NCBI GenBank assembly: GCA_005656395.1
Contig: SRSI01000011.1
Location: forward strand, 62,001-126,000
DNA from: Strongyloides papillosus
Lineage: Eukaryota; Nematoda; Chromadorea; Rhabditida; Strongyloididae
DNA length: 64,000 nucleotides
Reading direction: 5' to 3'
Part shown: one piece after another, positions 34,051 through 46,942 of the stretch
How positions within the stretch are numbered: the first letter of the stretch is position 1
Layout of the letters: each line of letters begins with the position of its first letter
The notes under the pieces: generated by a model
What the model saw: the letters and a program-made list of their open reading frames with translations, nothing else
Told to the model about the DNA's origin: nothing
Databases searched by the model: none
Made by a program: the position numbers and the translations under genes

Positions 34051-35303
34051 TTACAAAACAGCTGTACCAAGAAGTGAAGTTAAAATTACAACAACAATTA
34101 ATAATAATGGAATTGTTTTATCATTTAATGGAATAAGTCCCATTAGCAGTCCATGATATTCACAATGATCACTTCTTGTTACCATTGATAAAGCTAATCC
34201 ATGTAGTTGAGTATTTTTCATATCCCACAATATTGGATTATTAAGTATGGTATTTTTTATATTTTGCAGACTTTTATCCATAAAACATATTGGAAGGAGT
34301 AAAATCACTTCAAGGTATATCACACAAAATATAGCTAAAAGATATTGTATTGCATAAATAGTATCTGATGCTGTTGAAGAATAGAATCTGTAAACAGATA
34401 TTCCATATACTATCATCATTGTACAATTAAAAACTGCCAAATCTGTATACTTTTCCAACTATTTGATGGGAAAAAGGTTACTAATTTAAAGAATTTAGTA
34501 TGTTTTAATGAAATTACATTTATATTTTCCAAATGGATTGATGGTGTCTTTTCAAAGAATTCTTGACATTCTTTGCCAAAAGCCTCTGCCTCAAAGTCGA
34601 GGGTTCCATATATACATGAGTAAATTGTAGCAGATATTACGATAATTAATTTAGCATAGAATAATAGTAAAGCATCAATTATATATGTTGATTTCCCATA
34701 TAATTTTGATAACTTATACTGTTTATCATCACTTGAATTTTTCTCATAATCGACAAAATTTAAAATCGTCTCATATAGTAAAGGATACCAAAAATAAGAA
34801 CCAAAAAATAAAAAGTTTGACTTTGATTTTAGAAAAATTTCTTTCAACTGAAAATGATGGAACAATACGAATTTCTTTGTACTCTTTTAGGTGTTTGATA
34901 AAATTTATGAAGAAGTTGGTATTTTTTAAATTATTATAGATAAGGAGTGCTATTATTGCGTGGATATAATACAAGCTAATCAAGGAATTTTCTAGATTTC
35001 TTAGTGATAGGAACTGTAGTAATTTAATAAATGATAACAAAAGATAATATTTTAACTTACTGTGTATTTTTTTCCTATTATCAGATGATAAATGAAAGTG
35101 GCTATTAGTGGAAGGACGAAAATAATAAGAAGAAAAATTTTTGTGAATTTGCTACGGCAATCATTTGTTTGATCTTTGTTGTCAAAATTTGGAATTCCAA
35201 CTTTTTTGGAAAAACAATATATTGGGTAGAAGACATACTTTTTCAATGATTTAACATCATAGTATTCTTCACTAAAATTTTGAATAACTTCATTATTCTC
35301 CAT
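34051..35303 (-). CDS. Multi-pass membrane protein, gustatory-receptor/Srr-like; frame break in exon 2
   Basis: Exon 1 is 35303-35061 (81 codons), exon 2 is 35013-34518 and exon 3 is 34458-34051; introns are 47 and 59 bases, both phase 0. There are about seven hydrophobic segments and a cytosolic N-terminal region of some 55 residues. The C-terminal part has a long loop leading to SDHCEYHGLLMGLIPL and a final TM. The layout resembles the insect-gustatory-receptor-like family of nematodes, but similarity is too weak to be sure. In exon 2 the frame must change near 34860, and no intron of normal length joins the two frames, so a one-base error or mutation is likely. Corrected length is about 381 residues. 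Confidence 0.5.
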
Positions 35304-36954
35304 AATGATGTGAAATTTTATAGTAAAAGCTAGAAATAATAATCTTTAATATATGGCTAAGAATCGTACTTTCATCGAAATATATTTCTCGATATCTTGT
35401 GATTACAACAAAATAATAAAAGATATTTTTATCTATACTACTAGCAACACCTATGTAATCATATTAATAGAAAATGATAATATGTATAATCATTGTAACG
35501 AAAAAGATATAAATAAAAGGATTTTGAATTAAAACAAAAATTTACAAAACATTATTTGATTTTTTTTTCAAAGAATAAAAAATCTTTGAATAGAATAAAT
35601 TTATACATATGAATACTCTTAATTGTTTTGGAAATTTATTATTATTTATATAAGAGATAACGTTGCGGATGATTCATTTCTAAGTTTAAAGTAAAAATAT
35701 ATTATCACGAGTAGCAAAAAAAGGTTAAGTATGATAAAGGAATTTGGACAAAATGACAAAAAAATATCAAATAAAATGAACTTTAAAAAATATTTTTGTT
35801 ATGATGTAATACAGAAATACTTGAAACAGGAACTTAAAATGTATTTTGTTTCGTTTATAGAGGCGTTTTAACTCTACTATCCATAAAAAAAGATTATATA
35901 ATTATTACGGATTGAATAATAAACAATAAATGACTCATTTAATGTCATCATATATATTAAATAAAAATGATTAAATGGTATTTGATTACAAAATACAGAA
36001 ATATGTATAAAAATGACTTAGACTTTTTTTAACTTAAATAAACTACAACAATTGGGATTTTTTTTCTTAAAGTAAACTTGTACTTTAATATACTTTGAAA
36101 ATAGATAACGCTTTACTAATAATATTAATTTTAATGCATTTTTTTAGATTATGTAATAAAACAATTTTATAGAATCCGTAATAAAGAATTAAAAATATTA
36201 CAAAACTTCTAGCTATATTATTTATTCAAATGGACAAATAAATTAAGGAACATCTTTAAAATGTCATGTAAATTTTATATATTTAATATTGAAGATTAAA
36301 TAACCATTTGTTTATCATAAGCTCATAGTTTTTCTACGACATTAGTTTTTTATGTACTTTGATTTAATAGTTTAGATTTAACTTTTAATTTTAGATAACC
36401 AGATTATAAAGATTAAATAGAAAATTATCAATGACAAAGAGATTATCTTAATATATTAAGATTTTAGAAAAATTATTATTTAAATATAACTGATTATAAA
36501 AATTCCATCATTATTTTAATGTAATAAAATCAAAAGTACAAAAATATTAAATATCAAAATTAAATAAAATAAAGATATATATCTATGCAAATTTATTAAA
36601 ACAAATAATTGATTTCTAGTGATTTTTATTGAGATAATAAATATGATGTAAAATTTAAAAGCTTTTAAAATTTATCACGTAAAAAACATGTGTGAATATA
36701 TAGTGTTTTGAAAGGTATGAATTAAAAGTTTATTACTATAGTAACATAAAAATTTGCTGACTAATGTAATTATAAATAAAAAAAGTTCCTCGTAACTAAG
36801 ATGCAATATCACCAATTAAAATATTTTGCTTATTAGTAAAATTTTAAAAAATACCATTCAAATTATTAGTGTTTTTTATGCAGATTAGTGAAAAAAATCA
36901 AATTTTTTGTACATATAATGAAATGTTGTTGTCTTTGAAAGTAAGAAATTAGCA
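35304..36954. other. Divergent intergenic region
   Basis: 1.65 kb between two divergent genes, very AT-rich. I see no coding frame, repeat or RNA gene. Confidence 0.5.
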
Positions 36955-37883
36955 ATGATTCTTCTTTATATCCTTCTTAGATGGCAAACATATTTCAATT
37001 CTCGTGTAATCTCAGCAGTGGCTGTTGTTTTTTCGTTAGCTTTTGGTATTTATGGTTTGATAATTTTTTTTAAAGGAACAATACAATTTCTTGATGATAA
37101 TAGTGATATGACAAAAGAAAAGGATGAAATGTCAAATTTTTACGTACAGACAGATCGGTTTTTCAAATCTGGTGGAGTATTAATTGATATGGATACAGGA
37201 GAAACATTTAAAATGCAAAAACCACCGCATTCTAATAAATCTAGATTTCCAGATGACGTTGCTGATCGAAAAATACGTGTATTCCCATTCTGTTCTCAGG
37301 AGTATGAATTTTCAATTCACTATAGACAATCCTTTAATATTCAAGTTTATCTAGAGATAAATAAGAAAAAATATGATCTATGTGTTAAAGATTTAACAAA
37401 TGAATTTGAAAAACGTATCATCACAGGGGTTGTCTTTTTTCTTTTTGGACTCTTACTTACGCTTACAATTATAATTTTGAATATAAAATCCATGACCAAT
37501 AGTTGTGTGAATTCAAATACAAATTTAGGAAGTGCTATTTCATCATTTCTTGGGGTTATTGGATTAGCTATTGGAGCGATTTTTATTACAACTTCTCTAT
37601 CCTATTTTTTGGGTAAATTTTTTTTTGTAAATATTTATTTTAATGTTTTTATTTAGAGCATGTAAAATTAACAAGTGAAGAGAAAACTAGAGCTGGTCTT
37701 CCGGAACCTAAGCTTAATGGCAAAATGACAGCTGGACTCGTTCTACTCATTGTTCTCCATTTGGTGAATATTTTTATTAATACCGTAGGTGCGATTTTAC
37801 GTCATAAAGAATTGAAAGAAATAAGGGAAAGAGCTTTTGAAATAGATTTTGGAAAAAATAGGAGAAGTCGTAAAAGTGAATAA
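36955..37883 (+). CDS. Four-transmembrane protein of unknown function
   Basis: Exons 36955-37612 and 37657-37883, 44-base intron in phase 1; 294 residues. TM1 is at about 17-39, followed by a ~110-residue soluble region with two cysteines, then TM2 (about 152-175), TM3 (about 191-219) and TM4 (about 243-267). The C-terminal tail is basic (GKNRRSRKSE), so it is likely cytosolic with both ends inside. The topology is tetraspanin-like, but the large loop lies between TM1 and TM2 and lacks the CCG motif, so it is not a tetraspanin. I do not recognise the family; it may be nematode-specific. Confidence 0.7.
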
Positions 37884-38400
37884 ATGGACAGATTAAATTT
37901 CGTAATTTTGATACAATAATATTTTATTTGTAAATTAACTTAAAATGCAATTCATAATTACGATTAATAAATTAATTATTTAAAGTATTGACAATATTTT
38001 AAGAAGAAATGAATATATATAATTATTGTGATTTTTAAGTTATTTAAATAAGAATATCATTAAACTTGTGTAAACTTTTTTTATGAAATAATAAATTAAT
38101 TTATAAAATCCTGCAATATTTAGACTTTTATTAACATTTAATTATTTTACACATATGATTCCGTCATTTATTAAGAAAAAATTAATAAACGGAAGTAATA
38201 TTTTTAGAATAATATTTAGGAAATATTTATTATTAAAATTAAATAATATGTTATTTATAGTTATTTTTTAAAAAAAAATTTATTAATAAAAATATATATT
38301 ATCTTTTTATATATTTCCTGAATATTTTTTATATATTCATATGTATAAAGATATATAATTAAATGAAATATTTTTTTTAATGTTGAAAGTTTTAGTATTA
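37884..38400. other. Convergent 3' region
   Basis: 0.5 kb of very AT-rich sequence between convergent genes. Nothing else is seen. Confidence 0.45.
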
Positions 38401-39475
38401 TTACAAATAATGTCCATATCCCGTAGAAGAGTTCTCGTATTGTTGCAACTCCTGAAACTGATCGTCATCATCCTCACCACAACAACACCAAGTGTATCTT
38501 CTGGTGAAGGATCTCCTAAATTCTGGGTTAATGAAAAGATATATTAATATTTTGGATGTTGGTCCACCTAATGCTAACCACACAAAAACAAATGTCATTG
38601 TCCCAAGATCATTTTCTGATACCAATGTTGATGGAATTAATTGGAGAATTATCAAAGGCAACCACGATAATATGAAACATATAAGAACAAAAAATGATAA
38701 AATAAAATTATGATCTGTTTCTAGTAACATTCGTTGACTATCTTCTAACTAAAAAAAATTATATAATATACATAATACTTATTTAAAATAACTTACCACA
38801 TCTGTTTTTATCATAGAAGATATAATAGAAGTAAAGGTAAAAATTATTGAGAAGCAGGAAGGCAATATTACAAGACCGGCAAGTGTAAGACTGTAAGGTT
38901 TTGTTGAGGTCCAGCGTAAGATACATATTTCAGCCTCTGGAATATATGAAACCTCCATTTTAGCAACCATAATTGGGCACGCTAATAAAAATGCTGTTAA
39001 CCATGAAAATATGATCCAACATTTACATCTAGTTGCTGTTTGTTCAGCTTCATATCTTGATGGTTTATGAAGTGCTGCATATCTATCTACACCTATCCAA
39101 GCAAAAGTATATATTGTTGAGGAAAGAAGTACTATTTCTAAGTAAGCAGATCCTTTGCAAAATACTGAATTATTTCCACCAAATTTCCATGATGGTACTA
39201 ATGCACTATAAATTGATAAAGGAATAATAATTGTTGCACATAAAAGATCAGCTAATGAAAGTGAAACCTTTAATAAAAAGTTATATAATTAATAATAAAA
39301 CATTTATACTAGTTACCAAATAACATCCAACACAATCTTTTAACTCTTCTCTGGCAAGGATAGTTCTTATACAAAGAAGTGCTGATATGAAAAGAAGAAG
39401 TCCAACAGCTAAAATGACACTGGATCGAGCCATTGCTTCGGCTGACAGTACAGAGGTATCTATACTGTCGAACAT
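38401..39475 (-). CDS. Rhodopsin-like (class A) orphan GPCR
   Basis: Exons 39475-39317, 39267-38797 and 38748-38401, introns of 49 and 48 bases, all phase 0; 325 residues. Seven TMs: TM1 is in exon 1, TM2 has the class A signature SLADLL, a Cys lies before TM3 (VFCKG), and TM3 ends in a DRY-type motif, IGVDRYAAL. TM6 contains FILSWLP. In TM7 the NPxxY position is changed (KILIYLFINPEFRRSF). A palmitoylation-like Cys cluster (WCCCGEDDDD) follows TM7. It fits amine- or peptide-receptor-like orphan GPCRs rather than chemoreceptor families; the ligand is unknown. The extracellular N-terminus is only about 17 residues, so a small ligand is plausible. Confidence 0.82.
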
Positions 39476-42400
39476 TATTTAAAACTCCAAGACAACTTTA
39501 TTAGTTGAAGAAACACCTTCATTTCTTGTACTCCTCCCACAAATACTTCTCCTTAGTACTTATTTTATAATGCCTATAAATAAAGTAAAAAAAATATTAT
39601 AATAAACACTTTAATGCGATTAATTATTAATTGAATGATTTATGCCTACAATTTTAATAAATTACAAAAATAAATAATTCTAAAATTCATATGTAAAAAT
39701 GATTTCAAATTAGTAAGAAAAAACTTATTTGAATACTTTTTTTATGAACATCCACAATTGTGGTTATATTTTTTCAAAAATGTTTTAAAATGTATGTAAA
39801 TATTTTTAATAAGAAAACAAATAAATTTTTTTACTATAAAATACCTTTTTTAAGGTGATATGAAATATAGATACATTTACAAAAAATAATATTTTAAATG
39901 ATATATAAAATTATAAATAATATAAGTTCTATGTATATGATTTTATTTAAGTAACATTTAAAAAATGGTTTTTTTTAATGTAAGCTATTTTGTCATTGAA
40001 AATAAATAGAAATGATTTATTAAAACGGATATAATTAACGTTTAATAGAAATATAGTAATGAAAAATTAGGTCTTTGTTATGAAAATAAAAAAAAATATA
40101 TATATAAGCCATTAATGTAATATTACTTTAAATAGGAGCTATGGGAATTGGTATGCTTGGTTAATCTATTTATAAGACGTAGTTTATTTTTTATATTTTA
40201 TAAAAAAATATATTCAAAATGGTTGTAGTAAATTTTCTAATATAACAATATTAGATAAAGATATTTGAAAAAAATACGTATATAAAGTTTGTGCATATGT
40301 ATTTTATATAAATATATGTTGTTGAAGAACCTGATAAAGTAAAAATAAAGCTAAAGTGCATTTATAATAAGGTGTTAAATTGGATAAATGGTTATTATTT
40401 TGTATAACATGTTTCATATATAGTTATGATATATAGAGGATATATTAGTAGAATAAATAGTTTCATTTTAAATTAAAATATGAAAGTATAATGAAAATAA
40501 ATTATAAATATCTTACGTAAAAATTTTATATATCCATAAAAATATGTTATATTTTTTTATTTCTCCAAATAAAAATGGTTATATAATTTTTCTTAAAATA
40601 ATTTGAAAAAACTAAATATATTTGTCATATTTGGTGAAAGTAACTATAAATTAAGTTGAATAGTTATTCAATCATACTCTAAATAAGTGTGTAAAATTTT
40701 TTTAAATAAATAAATGATAAGTAAGTTTTACATGATTATCTATAAAATTATTTATTTTTATTGTTAAAAGAATTTTTTGATATGATTTTTAAAATATTTT
40801 TAATGAAATATGGCGAAGGAAAATTTTCTGTAAAGAGAGAGAGGAAAAAAAAGTAAATGGTTTTAAAGATTTTTGATAGTCCAATGAATTTAGATAATGG
40901 ATTTAACGTGGACTTTGAAGATAAATTATGCATTTATATGTGAATTTATGTGCATATTTAAAAAAAGATTAATGAATGAGGGAGAGAGAGAAAGAGGGAG
41001 ATAAAATTCTAAAAACGTTAAAGAAAGAGAAAATAAATTAGAAAAAAATGTTTGAATCAGTCAAATTATAAAGAAATATATAATATTATGAATTAATTGT
41101 AGTTATAAACATAATACCATAAAAAGTAATATGTATATAATAAATAAAGGAAGAAAAAAAGCTAATGATACAAGTTAGAAGAAAAGACGATAAGATTTCT
41201 GTGATTATTGAGAGAGCTATTAGGAGTGATAGAGAGAAAACTTTCCATTCTCATAATTGGTAATACTTTTCATATATATAAAAGCTTTCTTTTAAGAATA
41301 TTATATACTTTTAAAAGATAATTACAATTATAGTTGTATAAATGTTTAGTAAAAAATCAGTGTTAAAAGAGAAATGTGATATAACAGATACATTGAAACC
41401 TAATATATGTATGATAATGAGAAAGATAATTTTGTGAGAAAATATATTGGCATCAAGTAATCGAAATAATATATAGTTAATATTTAGTATGATTAGAAAT
41501 TAAATTAATCCTTTCTGCGATAGATAATATAAACACTCCGAGAAGATGTATTTATGATTAAAAGTATAGGTTTTAAAAAAAACAATTTATATAAAAGAAA
41601 TATAATTCTTTTTTACTTATAAATAATGTTTTAAAAAAATAGTAAGATGAAATATGAGATAATGTAAAATTAATTTTAAAATTATAAGATCTTTATCTTT
41701 TAGAAAATAAGATGTTTGATAACCTACTGTTAAGACATGTTTATTAAAATAATAATATATAATAATAATGTTATCTTCTTTTATAAATTAAAGTAAATAA
41801 TTTGATACTATGAATAACAATTAAAAAAACTTTACCGTGTAGTAAAAAGTAAAATGATAAATGACAAGAATACTTTAAACATTTTTCATTATTTATCTTA
41901 AGATAAAAGTTGAAAAAAAAACTATCTTCTTGACATTTTCATAACTTATTGTTGAAAAGGAAAGAGATAACAATAGTCAAAATGAAACATCATAATCTTG
42001 ATAAAATTATTATGAAGACATCCTAAAAAAGAAGCTGAGAACAAGTAAATTTTTTGTAAATGGCTTTTCTTAAACTTATAATAATAAAAGAAGATGACCA
42101 GAGGAAAAAGGAGGAGAAATTTATAATATAATGAAAAACGTGAAGATTATAGAAAATGCCGTTAGTAGGGGAATGAAACATATTCAAAATTGAATGGAGT
42201 AAGAGTAATAAAATGGAAATGTAAAGATATTGTTTAAGAATAAATATTTTGTTTAAAGAAAAAAAAACGTAATTTGTAAAGCTTGTCTTGTCTTTTGAAA
42301 AAGAAGGGGCAGATGAAGTATGATGTCATACTCTTTTTAGGGGGTAGAGAGAAACTTTAGATAGAATAGTTGTTATTATACAAAAGTGAAGGAGACAAGA

Positions 42401-42924
42401 AAAATGGTAATCATTGAAGAAAATAGGAAAGAAAAAAGTAAAGCTAATTAATGTTTTGATAATTGTTCTCTTAAAAATATAAAATAAAGAAAAAGTTCCA
42501 TTAAAAATAAGAAGATTTAAAAAAGAAAATATAATTATTTAAAATGAAAATAGGTAAAAAGAGATGAAAAAATTACGATACAATTTTTAAAATTTATATA
42601 ATAATATTTGTTTGAAAATAAAATATAATAATTAAAATAAATTGAAGTGTAATAATGTGATTTTAACTATTTTACAATGATAGTAACAATTCTCTCTAAA
42701 CATACATTTTCTTCAAAATCATTATTAATATTATTGTCATAACAAAATATCATTTTTCTAGAAGTACATTATTTTAAAAATGTAAGGGACATTAAAAATT
42801 CTAGTAAAGATGGCATTAAAACAGTCTATTTCTGAACTACCATTATACAATTTTTAATTTTTAAAGTTTTCTTTCAATTGTAATTGACACGATAGAAATT
42901 TTTGATATTATGCATGTTAAAAGA

Positions 42925-42956
<32 letters not shown>

Positions 42957-45535
42957 TATAGAGATAGATATTGTTATCTAATGTTAGAAAAGAAGATGAT
43001 GAGAACAATAGTTAAACTTTTTATATTAAATTTTTATATTTATATTTTGTTAAATGAGTGAAGATGTACTTGACAAGAATAAAAACCTTTATCTAAATAA
43101 TTTAATAATATCCTAAAATAATTAAAAAGCTGACTGTAAAGGAGGATGATAATAATGAGAATGACGTATAGTTGTGATATAAAGAAAAATAGATAAAGAA
43201 AGAAGAATAGTTTAATGTTGACCCTATACTATATCAATTTTGGTGTTGCCAAAAATGGAGGGTAAAAAGAAAGAAGAGTCTTAATAAATTGGTTATACAA
43301 TATCTTATTTGTCATTAACAATTTCCACCAATTCAATGAAAATTAAGAGTATAGTTGATATAACATTAAATAAATAAATACTATTGACAATTATTTTTAT
43401 CATTTAGTTATAAAAAAGCCATAAAAAACAATAAATATCTATTTATCTTCTTTATATCGTTCATATAAGGTTAATTTTTTAAGTGTTTTTTAAAGAGGAA
43501 TTTTTTTTGTTATTTATGATTGTTCATATTTTTTAAAAAATATCCTGTTTTTAATATAATATTTATTAATTATAGTAAATAGAAAAGATACATATATTAA
43601 AGAATTATTAATAAAAAAAATTATAATTAAAGTAACAACTTTAAACATGGAATATATCTAAAAGACATATCCTTACATATGTATTATATTTGCAAAAAAG
43701 TACAATTTATTTGGTAAAAATGTAAATAATAAAAAAGATTACTTTTTTGCGTTATTATATATATGTGATAGTTAAAGTTTATATATTATTAAAAATATTT
43801 AAAATTGAAGAAATATCAAAAGCTATTAAAAGGTATAAAAAAATGTATAATTATTTGTTGTTCTGGTTTCATGGAAATTAAAAATATACATATCTTTAGT
43901 AAATATTTCTTTTTCTTCATTCTTATAATTATGTATCTTATAAGATAGTATACTTATATGTGTTAAGAAGGAAACAAATTTTTTTTTGTTATTATCATTC
44001 TAGCCTTTATATTAAAATTATAAAATATGGATAATGTATCTGATAAAACATTCTTTGAATTATTGGAATATACAATATATTTACTTTTAAAATGTAAGTC
44101 TTTTGGATAAAGTATGATAATTTTTAAAAAAAGGTCTTAAATTTGATGTATATCTATTAAATATTTAAAAGATATTAAAATAAAGCTTGATATTTTGTTC
44201 TCCAACACTTAGTGGTACAAATTTTTTAGATGGTGAATAAGAAAATGGGGTATTATTAAGGAAAAAGAGAGTAAAAAAATATAATATATTGAAGAAGATA
44301 TATAAAGATATAGTCCACGAAATAAACATAAAACGAGACTTTTTTAACCAAAATACTGAAATTTAGTAGTTTTAAAAGTTGCAACACTGTACAAGAAAGA
44401 GTGTATATCTATAAATTTGAAGAATATTAAAATAAAATAATAAAAATAAATGTACATTTAAAGATGAAAAAATTAAAAAAAAATTCTTTAATATAGCATT
44501 TCTAAGGCGGACTATAATTTATCTGATTAAGAAAATATTATTAAATAAACTAATTTTATGTAGGAACCTAAAAAAATTATAAATAAAAAGATAGAGAAGC
44601 TTATTAAAAGAAAAGACATATTCCGAGAATGGTAACAAAATTTTTCTTTTCACAAAAATTACCAAATGTATACTATATATTTTATTATTTTAACTATTTC
44701 CATTAACAACGCACATTAATTCATTTTTCTTTAATTTTTCTCTTCTTTATCTGTAGTTGGAAATAAGTAAATTTTTTTAAATGAACTTTATAGATTTATC
44801 TTATTTATCATTCAATTTTTCAATTCAAATCACATACATATTAACTTTTTTATTCCAAAATAATAAAATTGTTACAAAGTACAGTTATTAAAAAAGTTCT
44901 TTCAAATTTTGTTACATTAATTAAATAGATGATTTGTAAATGTGATTAAACATTCATTTTACTAAATACAATAAGATGGCATTAAAATGAATAACAATTC
45001 AATTTTTACACTCCATCTCTTTGAGTCAAATTATATTTTATATATCAAACTATAATTACAAAAATTATGCAAATAACTTTTTCATCCTAATCATATGGAT
45101 CATTGGCATAAATAAAAGAAAAATGAATATATTAGTAAAAATAACACAATAAAACTAGTATAATCTGTATTTTTAATCTTTTCTTAGAAATGATACATTT
45201 AATACCACATGAAGCAATTCTTTTATCCTGATTACCTTACCTCAAAACCAGAGTCTTTTTATCCACATACTGGAGGAGATGTTAAAACTTGTCCTCTCCT
45301 TTAATACATCCAACACATATAGAAATTAAAATTTTTCAATTACAAAATACAAAAAAACCAAGCCTACTTCCATATTTATTTAGTTCTATCCTTCAATTCA
45401 TTATATTGTTTCCTTCTACTTTTCTTCATCCATATATTTTCTTTTTGTTTCTTAAATATATACTTTTTAGGGGTAGGTGAAATCTATTATTTTTTTCGAA
45501 GGCCTTTTTATTACATTACACTGACCAGTAACTTG
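39476..45535. other. 6-kb gene-poor region, purine-rich on the plus strand
   Basis: No convincing coding frame on either strand. From about 40.8 to 44.6 kb the plus strand is notably A/G-rich (for example GGGAGAGAGAGAAAGAGGGA near 40980 and AGGAAAAAGGAGGAGAAA near 42105). An (AT) run lies at 42925-42949. It separates the GPCR from the DB genes. It could be regulatory DNA, a long noncoding transcript or an undetected far exon. Confidence 0.5.
42925..42949. repeat. (AT)n microsatellite
   Basis: An uninterrupted AT dinucleotide run of about 12 units, with a second short ATATATATA stretch just after. Confidence 0.85.
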
Positions 45536-45543
45536 TATAAAAG
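45536..45543 (+). promoter_or_regulatory. TATA box of DB-module gene 1
   Basis: TATAAAAG about 80 bases above the ATG at 45623, in a locally less AT-rich stretch. Confidence 0.5.
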
Positions 45544-45622
45544 GATCAACATATTGAAATAATTTATCATTTTATATTTTCTTCTTTCTGATATCTATCG
45601 TATATTCCTTAACTTTATTACA

Positions 45623-46361
45623 ATGAGTAAAACTTTTATTTTAATTATTGGAATCTCTTTACTTCTTTCATCAACTTATGGTTGTCTTTCCTCTGGTGTA
45701 TGCGGTGGTGGAGGTGGTTGTGCTCCGCCACCACCCCCTCCCGTCTGTGCACGAAGCGGCTGTGGATCTGGATACACATGTGGGCAATATGGTTGTTTCC
45801 AAGCTTCAAGAGCTAGGATGGCTGGATCCAAAATAATGACATCTGGTAAAGATGATGATCTGATAAGGAATGATGGAATGATTAACAATGAAAAACTTTG
45901 GCAGATTGGTGCTATGGAGGCTGATCAACAATTTTATCAATGTTGTGTCAATAATCAACTTCCTGATTCCTGCCTTGATAAATGTTCTTACACAGGATAT
46001 ACCAGAGACTCTGTAAGTTGATTTATTTTTTCAATCACTATTTTAACAAAATAATATATTATAGATCCGAAATATGTTTATGAGATTAGATTCATGTCCA
46101 CTCCAAGCTGCATCTGTAATTCATTTTTGTGCAGCTAAAGGCCAAAATCACTTACAATGTTGTGGGGCCCGTGGTGTTCATACTACAATCGCTGGACCTA
46201 AATGCTTAGTATTTTGTGATCAAACACCAGGAAACGTTACACAATTAGATTTCACTTACCTTCCTTGTTATGAACGCTTCGAAGAAATGAAATCATGCTT
46301 TTACAATAATGTTTTTACCACTCTTATCAATAATAAATATAAGAAATTGGCAAGACATTAG
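45623..46361 (+). CDS. Secreted DB-module protein 1
   Basis: Exons 45623-46012 (130 codons) and 46065-46361, 52-base intron in phase 0; 228 residues. A signal peptide of about 20 residues is followed by a low-complexity Cys/Gly/Pro stretch (GGGGGCAPPPPPPVC) with extra cysteines. A complete DB module (the nematode-specific Cys-rich domain) comes next: FYQCC, C..KCSYTGY, SCPL, HFCAAKGQNHLQCC, CLVFCD and YLPCYE...SC. The DB cysteines should all be disulfide-bonded. The role of DB proteins is largely unknown; they are extracellular. The next gene is a diverged paralogue in the same orientation, so this is a tandem pair. Confidence 0.88.
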
Positions 46362-46874
46362 TATGGAAAGGACAAAAAAAACTTTAACAATTATTTTATT
46401 TAATTTAATCTAATTTCTGCAATTGTATTTTTTTATACATATTTCGATATTTCACTTTCATAACCATATAACCTCATGTTTGTTTGTTTTTGACTGTGAA
46501 AATAAAAGTTATACCCGTCAAATAGTTTTATATATTTTTAAAGAAATTATATTAAAAGTACAAATAATTCGTGTTTATAAAAAACTTATATTTAATTTTG
46601 GTTATATCTAACTAACAATATATTTACAAACATATAAAGATAATTATAGAATAAATAAACAATTTTCAAAATTGTATAGTTGTTACAATAGAGTTGTTAC
46701 ACAAAACATGGTATATAAAATTTTAAAATCACTTTATCTCTAAATATCCTCTGTTCATGAGTTAGTAAATCTTTTACTTTTTGTTTACCTTAACACTAGT
46801 TTTAAAAATTTGTTAGATGAAACTTCACCTATCGTGTTAAGGAGCCGTAGGCAATCCTTTAATTGGAGTATATT
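46362..46874. other. Spacer between the two DB genes
   Basis: 0.5 kb, AT-rich, containing the promoter of the second DB gene. No other gene. Confidence 0.45.
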
Positions 46875-46882
46875 TATATAAA
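46875..46882 (+). promoter_or_regulatory. TATA box of DB-module gene 2
   Basis: TATATAAA about 60 bases above the ATG at 46943. Confidence 0.45.
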
Positions 46883-46942
46883 TCATTTGTCTTGATAAAG
46901 ATTATTCTCTTTCGATTTCATTTATCTATTTTTATATTCATC

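Noticed and set aside
34685..34939. 84-codon plus-strand frame
   Set aside because: Antisense to the gustatory-receptor-like exon 2, which has better membrane-protein character and splice sites.
38492..39227. Plus-strand frames opposite the orphan GPCR
   Set aside because: Shadows of exons 2 and 3, whose class A motifs are unmistakable.
40748..40933. 61-codon minus-strand frame in the gene desert
   Set aside because: Low-complexity Phe/Asn/Lys/Ser composition and no splice partner or similarity.
45289..45480. 63-codon plus-strand frame upstream of the DB genes
   Set aside because: No ATG-led conserved context, hydrophobic low-complexity sequence, and it ends just above the promoter of DB gene 1.
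45648..45888. Alternative frames on both strands over DB gene 1
   Set aside because: They arise from the GC-richer Cys/Gly/Pro codons of the real gene.
46423..46611. 62-codon frame between the DB genes
   Set aside because: AT-rich random-looking frame following a stop, with no family resemblance.
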